From positions 1-6,427 of the forward strand of contig CAMWWS010000162.1 of NCBI GenBank assembly GCA_947178085.1: a stretch of 6,427 bases of DNA. The letters are read 5' to 3'. The position numbers were made by a program, and so were the translations under genes. The notes under the pieces are model-generated. The model was not told the origin of the DNA, did not search any database, and saw only the letters and a list, made by a program, of their open reading frames with translations. This document shows, piece by piece, positions 1 through 5,240 of this stretch (position 1 is the stretch's first letter; each line of letters begins with the position of its first letter). The stretch is from an uncultured Lachnospiraceae bacterium. GTDB lineage: Bacteria; Bacillota_A; Clostridia; Lachnospirales; Lachnospiraceae.

Positions 1-2
1 TG

Positions 3-344
3 CTGTCAGTGGCGGATATTCCTATGGCAGGCATTCATTTTACCGGTATTATAGGCGTTATATTATGGCTGGGGAAAGAGTACAGAATAGCTACTTATCT
101 GGGAGCCAGAGTTGTTCAACTTCAAAGCAAAATGCTTCGGATCATACAGGGCGATTTGGAATTGGAGGCCAGGATGCTGGAGACATCTGAACAGTCCCTT
201 AAGGCTCCGGCGAAAGGAAGCATGGCAAGGACAATTCACGAAAGTGCATCCTGTAGGGCTTTCTTTCGATTTTGTAAAAAGGGCAGTATCCTGTTTGCCC
301 TTGAAACAGACAGAGCTTCTTTTGAATTTGAATATTTTTCTTGA
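3..344 (+). CDS. 3' part of an unidentified ORF; start resembles the last helix of an NCS2 permease
   Basis: This frame is open from the window edge to a TGA at 342-344, so the gene start, if any, lies outside. The first ~25 residues include a hydrophobic stretch (AGIHFTGIIGVILWL) that resembles the final transmembrane helix of NCS2 uracil/xanthine permeases, which typically end in a motif like GIIGVILNLxLP. In those proteins the chain stops soon afterwards. Here it continues for about 90 residues with an amphipathic, charged part and a Cys/Phe-rich end that I do not recognise. A permease 3' end joined to unrelated sequence by a small deletion or frameshift would explain this, as would a different membrane protein with a cytoplasmic tail. 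No terminator with a T-run follows; weak hairpins occur at 279-302 and 291-309. The identification is a guess from one helix. Confidence 0.35.
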   Translation: MSVADIPMAGIHFTGIIGVILWLGKEYRIATYLGARVVQLQSKMLRIIQGDLELEARMLETSEQSLKAPAKGSMARTIHESASCRAFFRFCKKGSILFALETDRASFEFEYFS

Positions 345-401
345 TAGTGTGATATGTGATAAAGATTTCTTACAGTAAAAACTCCAGTGTAAGCCGTATC
401 T

Positions 402-428
402 TAAGAAAAATAGTAAAAAAGCCGATAT
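402..428 (+). promoter_or_regulatory. Sigma-D (sigma-28, flagellar) type promoter
   Basis: TAAG at 402-405 is followed by exactly 15 bases and then GCCGATAT at 421-428. The Bacillus subtilis sigma-D consensus is TAAA, a spacer of about 15, then GCCGATAT, so all eight -10 bases and three of four -35 bases match. Transcription would start near 434-436, giving a leader of roughly 110 nt before the coiled-coil gene. Sigma-D drives late flagellar, chemotaxis and autolysin genes in Firmicutes, which places the downstream gene in a motility regulon by inference. No competing sigma-A promoter with good boxes is evident in 345-547. Confidence 0.75.
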
Positions 429-461
429 TTACTATATAGTCATATCAATATGCGGAGGCAA

Positions 462-483
462 GTGTGAAAATAAATTTTCACAC
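462..483. repeat. Perfect 10-bp inverted repeat in the leader
   Basis: Arms at 462-471 and 474-483 are exact reverse complements separated by AA. As RNA, the innermost pairs must open to make a loop, giving a stem of about 8-9 bp. No T-run follows, so it is not an intrinsic terminator. It could stabilise the 5' end of the mRNA, or act as a DNA operator just downstream of the start site. Confidence 0.8.
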
Positions 484-484
484 G

Positions 485-530
485 CAAATTTGTGCTTAGG
501 AAATGTGTATAAAGTACACATACAAATTCG
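485..530 (+). repeat. Nested stem with one-sided bulge exposing AGGAA
   Basis: The outer stem is 487-493 with 522-528, plus a possible closing C-G pair at 485/530 beyond one mismatch. The inner stem is 503-509 with 515-521. The inner and outer 3' arms are contiguous, while the 5' side carries the bulge 494-502 that contains AGGAA. A direct-repeat relation is also visible: 479-492 and 517-530 match at 11 of 14 positions, as if the leader contained two diverged copies of one palindromic unit about 40 bp apart. Confidence 0.6.
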
Positions 531-536
531 TAGGTT

Positions 537-545
537 GAGAAAGGA
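537..545 (+). promoter_or_regulatory. Ribosome binding site with unusually short spacing
   Basis: GAGAAAGGA is complementary to the 16S rRNA 3' end over about eight bases but ends only two bases before the ATG at 548. The next in-frame ATG at 560 (Met5) would be 14 bases away, which is too far. Either start is therefore suboptimal, which may matter if translation is controlled through the leader. The upstream GGAGG at 454-458 is followed by no usable start; GTG at 462 is immediately followed by TGA. Confidence 0.5.
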
Positions 546-547
546 AC

Positions 548-1603
548 ATGGTTGTTGATATGCAGGTTAAGATAGCGAATCAGGAGAACATAGCTGTAAA
601 TACAAGTTTGCAGCAGGAGAAGTCTGGGAATAACAGCCGGCGCAAGGAGACCACCGGGCAGAGAAAGAATGCTATTTTTGCAGGAGAACTGCCCATGAAT
701 AAGGATCCCATTATGCTGCGCAGACAGCAGGCGCAAAAAAGAGCCATGAAGTTTGTTCAGGATGCCTGGAGAGGTGATCAGAAGATGGTTCAGAGTCAGG
801 AAAAGATACGCGATGTGCAGAAACTCCAACGAGAGGAAGCTCTCAGAAATCAGAATCTGGTTCAGGGGTGTAAGGACAGAATGGAGAGTCTGCGGCAGAA
901 GTATGGTGTGGATGCTGACTCGCAGGAACAAAAAGATCTGGAACTGCTTATGAAAGGGGCATATTATGACTCGCAGAATCCGCTTACCAAGGAGGAAGAG
1001 GTAAAGCTGGAGGAATTGAAGAATCAGCCACTTACGGAATATCAGAAGCTGTGTATGGAGATAAATGATCAGAGGTTTACTTTTGAAATCAGACGGAGAA
1101 ATGCGGAAGATTATGCAGACTATCTGCAGAGTTCTCTTACGGATATGAAGTTGGAGCATTTGAAATATCATAAGATGGAGAATGCACAGAAGAATGCAGA
1201 AAAGGTGATGGAGCAATCCGGTCGGGAGATACAGGGAATGCTCATGGAAGAAGCCAAGGAACACGTGGATGAAACCTACAAGGAGAAACGTGAGGAAGCT
1301 GAAGAAAAGGCTAAGGAGAAGGAAGCTCAGGAAGAGAAGATTGAGCTTCGCAAGGAACAGAAGGAGCTGATGGAGACCAGAATCGAAGCGATTAGAGAAG
1401 ACAGCCACGAGGCAGAGGAAGCGCAGAGAGAACAGAAGAAGGACGCCAGAGAGGAGTCTGCTCTCTTAAATGATATGGCTGAAGCAGGATTGGATGTGGC
1501 AGGCGCAAGCTCAATTGTGAAAGCTGAGGTTAGGGATATGTTAAATAAGCTGAAGCTGGTAGAGGCTGATATCAAGGGCATTGAGGTTGATGAGGAGATA
1601 TAG
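548..1603 (+). CDS. Charged coiled-coil protein of unknown function, probable sigma-D regulon member
   Basis: This 351-aa protein has no signal peptide and no membrane segment, so it is probably cytoplasmic unless exported by an unrecognised route. The first ~40 residues are polar and likely disordered. A short hydrophobic motif, NAIFAGEL, sits at 41-48. Residues ~55-115 and ~145-310 are long heptad-like helices very rich in Glu, Lys, Arg and Gln, with an acidic/basic alternating block at 240-305. The C-terminal ~45 residues (ALLNDMAEAGLDVAGA onward) are less charged and end in another helix. Cysteines are few (109 and 169). I recognise no enzyme domain. I have an impression of Lachnospiraceae hypothetical proteins sharing the FAG[DE]L-type motif, but cannot confirm it here. 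The start MVVDMQ resembles the MVV start of many clostridial flagellins, though the rest is unlike flagellin. The promoter and leader suggest co-expression with late flagellar genes; a scaffold or export-related role would be speculation. The cupin gene follows 70 bp downstream and may be co-transcribed. Confidence 0.85.
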   Translation: MVVDMQVKIANQENIAVNTSLQQEKSGNNSRRKETTGQRKNAIFAGELPMNKDPIMLRRQQAQKRAMKFVQDAWRGDQKMVQSQEKIRDVQKLQREEALRNQNLVQGCKDRMESLRQKYGVDADSQEQKDLELLMKGAYYDSQNPLTKEEEVKLEELKNQPLTEYQKLCMEINDQRFTFEIRRRNAEDYADYLQSSLTDMKLEHLKYHKMENAQKNAEKVMEQSGREIQGMLMEEAKEHVDETYKEKREEAEEKAKEKEAQEEKIELRKEQKELMETRIEAIREDSHEAEEAQREQKKDAREESALLNDMAEAGLDVAGASSIVKAEVRDMLNKLKLVEADIKGIEVDEEI

Positions 1604-1673
1604 GCATCTAACGTATACACATAATTCCACGCAATGAATAATATGGTATAAAAAGATTAAAAGGAGACTTTTT

Positions 1674-2099
1674 ATGAGTTGTAATCATTGCGCGGACCGA
1701 ACAGACCATGGTCCGAATCCTTGTGTTATAGATATCAAACAGATGGCGATACAAAATAAAAATTTCCGTACTGCTGTATGGACGGGATGCCATTTGCAGA
1801 TGACGGTTATGTGTATTCCACCCGGTGGAGAGATAGGTCTTGAAGTTCATAAGGACACAGACCAATTGCTTAGAGTAGAGCAGGGGTCGGCAGTAGTAAA
1901 ATTTGGGAAATGTGTAAATAAACCGGATTCTCAGCAAAATATATGTAAAGGAGATGCTGTTTTTGTACCTGCCGGAACATGGCATAATGTTGTCAATACG
2001 GGAAGAAATGCCTTAAAGGTATCCTCTGTTTATGCACCTCCCAATCATCGCAGGGGAACGGTGCATCACACGAAGGCAGATGCTGAAAAGGAAGAGTAA
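1674..2099 (+). CDS. Small cupin-domain metal-binding protein
   Basis: This is a 141-aa single-domain cupin. Cupin motif 1 is GGEIGLEVHKDTDQLLRVEQG at about 51-71, with likely metal ligands Glu57 and His59 and a Gln at 64. Motif 2 is PAGTWHNVVNTG (99-110) with His104. The C-terminal APPNHRRGTVHHTKADAE (121-138) is typical of a family of stand-alone cupins often annotated as mannose-6-phosphate-isomerase-like or simply cupin-domain proteins, whose substrate is not established. The N-terminus carries CNHC (3-6) and another Cys at 17, before the family-typical GPNP segment. A good ribosome binding site, AAGGAG at 1661-1666, lies seven bases before the ATG. No convincing promoter is present in the 70-bp gap after the coiled-coil gene; a TATAAA at 1647 lacks a -35 partner, so read-through is plausible. 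Fold assignment is firm; reaction is unknown. Confidence 0.9.
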   Translation: MSCNHCADRTDHGPNPCVIDIKQMAIQNKNFRTAVWTGCHLQMTVMCIPPGGEIGLEVHKDTDQLLRVEQGSAVVKFGKCVNKPDSQQNICKGDAVFVPAGTWHNVVNTGRNALKVSSVYAPPNHRRGTVHHTKADAEKEE

Positions 2100-2123
2100 G
2101 TACTGATAAATGAATATTGAATG

Positions 2124-2166
2124 AAATGCCGCTCCGCGATTATGTGTAAGTCGTGGAGCGGCATTT
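2124..2166. terminator. Strong stem-loop terminator between converging genes
   Basis: AAATGCCGCTCC (2124-2135) pairs perfectly with GGAGCGGCATTT (2155-2166). The stem continues inward through G-U and Watson-Crick pairs to about 2141/2149, leaving a loop of roughly seven bases. On the + strand it ends in TTTT, 25 bp after the cupin stop. On the - strand the tail is only TTTCATT, 41 bp beyond the tldE stop, so it probably terminates the cupin transcript and may also serve tldE. Confidence 0.85.
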
Positions 2167-2206
2167 TAGAATCCAAAAAATATTTAAAGCCTATGCATTT
2201 TTGAAA

Positions 2207-3514
2207 TTACTGTTCTGTGCTTCCTGCCACTTGAATCTTTTCCATGCAGACCGCCAGCGGTCCTTCAAATGTTTCTTCCGTCTGTATCTGACTGGAGAAG
2301 ACCAGAGATTTCTGAGCTTCCAGGATATTTCCGTTGATGGAGCCGCCTGTGACCGGAATTCTCTTTTCGCCATCGAAAAGATAAGCCAGTCTGATTTCTC
2401 CACCAAAATGTCCGCTGAAGCTGTCCATCTGGAAATCAGAGAAATTCACCACTTCAAGGTATTTTCCCTGTCTCATTTCATCCAATGTCACATTCCCTGC
2501 CGGAGCTTTGTAGCATTCATAATTTCCGGTAGGCTCCAGATTCAGATAATAAGCGAAACGGTTACCGCCATGAATCATCAGAAGCTTTCCGTCATGAACA
2601 AGCTCTCTATCTTTCATGGGGATTCCTTCTGCACTGTACGGCACGGTTGCTTTCAGCGTCAGATTTATATTATCTTTTTCTGCTGTCCCTCCCTGTACAT
2701 TGCAGCCAATCTGGAATGTGGAATATTTCTGGTATATCATGGAAGAAGCGGAGCGGTCCACATAATATTCGAAAATATCTCTCACATAAGGACCTGACAG
2801 AATCACGCGGTATTCTCCGGCAGGCGGTGCAGACACGGCTTTTGCCCTGTCGCGGGTCATCCGCAGGGTTTCCTTTACCTTATTGCGGAGCGGTTCCGTA
2901 TCACTATTCACATAAGCAAAATGCTGATAAGTTTCTACATCCTGTCCTTCTGTACACTGCACCACGAATTCACCCTGTACACGGCTCTTACAGTAGCTTA
3001 CATCGATTCCCCTGGAATTAATGATATGGCAGGTTGTCTTAAGAACAAAAAGTTCTGCGGAATTCAAGAACACATCTGTTTCCGTATCGTCAGCAAACAA
3101 AGCCTCTGTAAAACTCTGCGCAATTTCTGAAAGCGATTTGTCCGCCAGTGTTTTGTCGGCTTGGAAGTCGGAATCCTCCGATGTTTCTACCTGCGCGTCT
3201 TTCTTTCCCGCATACAGTTCATAGTATTTATTTTTTACAAAGCCTGCCGCATACAGGGTATTCCGGAATAATTCTTCCATCATTTCTTCTGTATAGCTGT
3301 CCTGAACCTGCACCGTAGCGGAGCCCATCATGCGCTTGCCGTTTTCTTCAAACTCCTTGTATACTACAACTTCCGCCTGCCTTATATCCCCCATTCTCTG
3401 CATATCAAGGGATTTGCGGATGAAATACAGTTCTGCTTTCTCTTGTTTTGTTTCGGTTATCTGATATAATTCCACTCCGCTTTTCTTTAGGGCGGATAAT
3501 ATTTTTTCTATCAT
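2207..3514 (-). CDS. tldE: TldE/PmbA-type subunit of the TldD-TldE metalloprotease
   Basis: This 435-aa protein belongs to the TldD/PmbA family, close in length to Escherichia coli PmbA (about 450). The C-terminal half has the family signature: APPAGEYRVILSG (229-241), a region around 317-331 ending in LEPTGNY, and FSGHFGGEIRLAY followed by PVTGGSINGNI (366-397). Where TldD has HEXXXH, this protein has GPYVRDIFEYYV (241-252), so it lacks the zinc ligands, as TldE subunits do. In E. coli the TldD/TldE heterodimer degrades small or unfolded peptides, processes the microcin B17 precursor and acts on the CcdA antitoxin. The ATG at 3514 is preceded by GAGG with about five bases of spacing. It lies 106 bp downstream of tldD on the same strand. 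The gap holds only a weak 5-bp hairpin (3530-3547) near the ribosome binding site, so the two are probably one transcription unit. Confidence 0.93.
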   Translation of the reverse strand: MIEKILSALKKSGVELYQITETKQEKAELYFIRKSLDMQRMGDIRQAEVVVYKEFEENGKRMMGSATVQVQDSYTEEMMEELFRNTLYAAGFVKNKYYELYAGKKDAQVETSEDSDFQADKTLADKSLSEIAQSFTEALFADDTETDVFLNSAELFVLKTTCHIINSRGIDVSYCKSRVQGEFVVQCTEGQDVETYQHFAYVNSDTEPLRNKVKETLRMTRDRAKAVSAPPAGEYRVILSGPYVRDIFEYYVDRSASSMIYQKYSTFQIGCNVQGGTAEKDNINLTLKATVPYSAEGIPMKDRELVHDGKLLMIHGGNRFAYYLNLEPTGNYECYKAPAGNVTLDEMRQGKYLEVVNFSDFQMDSFSGHFGGEIRLAYLFDGEKRIPVTGGSINGNILEAQKSLVFSSQIQTEETFEGPLAVCMEKIQVAGSTEQ

Positions 3515-3620
3515 ATATTCCTCATTTCCGTGCTTTCATAATAGCACTTTAATATTTATTTCTCATCACGGCGTTTGATGAATAGCCTTTTTCTTCCCTC
3601 TTAAGACTTTTTATTCCGGT

Positions 3621-5051
3621 CTATCCAAGTCTTATTCTGGCTTTCATATATGGACCGCCGTCAGATACCTTCACCCATTCTTTATAGCCCTTGCCGCACG
3701 CGCCGCTGCCTCCAAGTCTTATTTCGTCAGACATCATACTGATGGATTTCAGAAGATCCGGCACAAATCCCGTAAGTACGATCGGTGAATAAATTTTTCC
3801 GGTAAGCTTTCCGTCTTTGATTTCTCTGGCGATACTGACCATGCACTGGATACCCCAGTTTTTTGGATCTTCCATGCCGCTTGAGGGCTGTTCTAACAGG
3901 AAGCCATATTTGATGGAAGCAATCATATCCTCCACTTTATCTGTTCCTGCTTCAAAATATGTGTTAGTCATTCTGGTATAAGCTTTGTTTGTATATTTTT
4001 CACGCCGTCCATTACCGGTGGGTTCTGTCCCCAAATGCATAGCAGATTGCGCGTCGCTTATACCTGCTTTCAGGATTCCTTTGTCGATAACGATCGTATC
4101 TTTAGCCAGTACACCCTCATCATCAAAAAAGTATGTGGCAACTTCCTTTGCAGCAGCAGCGCCGTCATGCATGGTGACTAATTCCGATGCAACCTGTTTT
4201 CCTACAAATTGTTCCGCTAAGGCTCTTTTCTTGACAAACATATCCATTTCAACGCCATGTCCGAAAGCTTCGTGAACAATCATACCGGTCACCTCCGGGT
4301 TACAGATGCAGTCATATTCTCCCGGCGTAATGGGGTCGCTTTCCAAAAGCTCCAGTGCTGTCTTCGCAGTATCGCCGATTCTTTCCGACATATTCACAAG
4401 CAGCTCCGCACCACCCAGCTTGGAGAAACTGTGGTAACTGTCTTTAAGTTCTTCTCCCCTGGAAGCTATAACACCGAATCCTCCGACTGTCCAAAGCACG
4501 TTCTGTTCCATATCCCGGTTTTTTGATAAAAACAGCTTGCTGTACTTCTGGTATTGTGCAAAAGCCCGGCAGTCCAACACCTTGTCGCTGTACGCCCTGC
4601 CTGATTCACTGGTCTGCGCCAGTTCCCGAAGAATGGCTTCATCTCCATATTCCTGCGGGTCAATTTCGTACTCCGTGCTGTCCTCAAATACCATGGGCGT
4701 ATCTTCAAGCATAGCGTAAACGCTTTTCTTTACCCCATCCGGAAGACTCTCGGATATGGGGAATAATTCACCCTTGATTTTAGAAACTATTTTTTCAATC
4801 GCATCCTCTGAAATCTCATTAAAGGAATATTCACCATAGCTTGCCCCATCATAAACTTTCACTACAAAGCCCTGACCTGTCATCCAGCTGATCATACCTA
4901 CAGCTGTTATGTCTTTAGATACCGAGTAATGCTTTCCTACAGAATCCGTTGCCAGTATGGATACATAAGGATAATCTTCCAACAGACGATCTCGCAAGTG
5001 AACCAGCAAAGGCTTGATTTCCTTTAAATATTTACTTGATTTTACTTTCAT
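3621..5051 (-). CDS. tldD: TldD zinc metalloprotease subunit
   Basis: This 476-aa protein matches the length of E. coli TldD (about 481). The zinc motif HEAFGH is at 260-265 (His260, Glu261, His265) within NPEVTGMIVHEAFGHGVEMD. The distal cysteine ligand fits Cys452 in GGSGACGKG, matching the conserved CGK of the family. Other family segments are GEYDCICNPEVTGM (244-257) and MTNTYFEAG (361-369). It forms a heterodimer with TldE, encoded next; TldD supplies the catalytic zinc, and the peptide is thought to be threaded into a closed cavity. The start at 5051 has AAAGGAAG (5061-5068) nine bases upstream. It is the first gene of the pair and is preceded by a strong promoter at 5139-5167. No small precursor-peptide gene typical of RiPP clusters is visible next to it, so a general peptide-turnover role is the cautious reading. 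Confidence 0.95.
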   Translation of the reverse strand: MKVKSSKYLKEIKPLLVHLRDRLLEDYPYVSILATDSVGKHYSVSKDITAVGMISWMTGQGFVVKVYDGASYGEYSFNEISEDAIEKIVSKIKGELFPISESLPDGVKKSVYAMLEDTPMVFEDSTEYEIDPQEYGDEAILRELAQTSESGRAYSDKVLDCRAFAQYQKYSKLFLSKNRDMEQNVLWTVGGFGVIASRGEELKDSYHSFSKLGGAELLVNMSERIGDTAKTALELLESDPITPGEYDCICNPEVTGMIVHEAFGHGVEMDMFVKKRALAEQFVGKQVASELVTMHDGAAAAKEVATYFFDDEGVLAKDTIVIDKGILKAGISDAQSAMHLGTEPTGNGRREKYTNKAYTRMTNTYFEAGTDKVEDMIASIKYGFLLEQPSSGMEDPKNWGIQCMVSIAREIKDGKLTGKIYSPIVLTGFVPDLLKSISMMSDEIRLGGSGACGKGYKEWVKVSDGGPYMKARIRLG

Positions 5052-5138
5052 TTCCGTCTACTTCCTTTCTATTACAGATTCGCAGCAATCAAAAACAATA
5101 TGGCAATTAATCTGATTACTGCTTGCGGCACTTTAAAT

Positions 5139-5167
5139 ATTATAATCTACTTTTATTGTAAATACAA
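5139..5167 (-). promoter_or_regulatory. Sigma-A promoter for tldD-tldE
   Basis: On the - strand TTGTAT (5162-5167) is followed by 17 bases and a perfect TATAAT (5139-5144). The start of transcription would be near 5132, giving a leader of about 80 nt before the tldD ATG. The -35 box is embedded in a palindrome. Confidence 0.75.
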
Positions 5168-5181
5168 TATTTCCCATATTG
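5154..5181. promoter_or_regulatory. Two overlapping palindromes between divergent promoters, candidate operator
   Basis: TATTGTA (5154-5160) and TACAATA (5163-5169) are 7-bp inverted arms around AA. CAATAT (5165-5170) and ATATTG (5176-5181) are 6-bp inverted arms around TTCCC, sharing bases with the first. The first covers the tldD -35 box and the second covers both -35 boxes in part. A dimeric repressor here could control both directions. I do not recognise the motif as that of a specific regulator, and no regulator gene is adjacent within the window. Confidence 0.4.
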
Positions 5182-5207
5182 AGATTTGGTCCAAAAATAA
5201 TTATAAT
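5179..5207 (+). promoter_or_regulatory. Sigma-A promoter for the kinase-like gene
   Basis: TTGAGA (5179-5184) is followed by 17 bases and a perfect TATAAT (5202-5207). Transcription would start near 5214, which rules out upstream ATGs in this frame, such as 5100, as the main start and supports translation from 5241. The -35 box is only 11 bp from that of the divergent tldD promoter. Confidence 0.75.
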
Positions 5208-5240
5208 GAAATGAAAACGGATATTAACGGGAGTGAATTT

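Larger units (their letters stand above)
435..547 (+). promoter_or_regulatory. Structured 5' leader of the coiled-coil gene, CsrA-leader-like
   Basis: This stretch between the predicted transcription start and the ATG at 548 is rich in inverted repeats. Perfect arms GTGTGAAAAT (462-471) and ATTTTCACAC (474-483) form a first hairpin. A second structure pairs AATTTGT (487-493) with ACAAATT (522-528). Inside it ATGTGTA (503-509) pairs with TACACAT (515-521) around the loop TAAAG, leaving a nine-base one-sided bulge at 494-502. GGA triplets lie at 454-456, in the bulge at 499-501, and in the ribosome binding site at 543-545. CsrA binds GGA in single-stranded or loop positions, and in the B. subtilis hag leader one of two sites overlaps the Shine-Dalgarno sequence. 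The layout here is analogous, but CsrA control is inference. The structure does not match any riboswitch class I know. Confidence 0.55.

Noticed and set aside
112..378. Second + strand open frame overlapping the first ORF
   Set aside because: It has no ribosome binding site or recognisable product, and competes with a frame open from the window edge that has a clear membrane helix.
462..483. Leader inverted repeat as an intrinsic terminator or attenuator
   Set aside because: No T-run follows on the + strand, and the sequence continues directly into a second structured element before the gene.
435..547. Leader as a cyclic-di-GMP or other known riboswitch
   Set aside because: The conserved core sequences of the riboswitch classes I know (for example GEMM) are not present; only stems and GGA motifs are.
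440..1408. 322-aa Leu/Phe-rich open frame on the - strand, opposite the coiled-coil gene and its leader
   Set aside because: It is the antisense image of a Glu/Lys/Gln-rich coding sequence (GAA, AAG and CAG read as TTC, CTT and CTG), has no convincing ribosome binding site, and its apparent hydrophobic helices follow from that composition.
1625..1652. Separate promoter for the cupin gene (TATAAA at 1647)
   Set aside because: The matching -35 position reads TTCCAC, with only two consensus bases, and the predicted start would fall almost on the ribosome binding site.
2153..2797. 214-aa open frame on the + strand
   Set aside because: It lies across the terminator stem and antisense to tldE, whose family match is unambiguous, and its product shows no recognisable motif.
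5100..5240. N-terminal extension of the kinase-like protein from an ATG at 5100
   Set aside because: The strong promoter at 5179-5207 lies inside the extension, there is no ribosome binding site at 5100, and GGGAG precedes the ATG at 5241.
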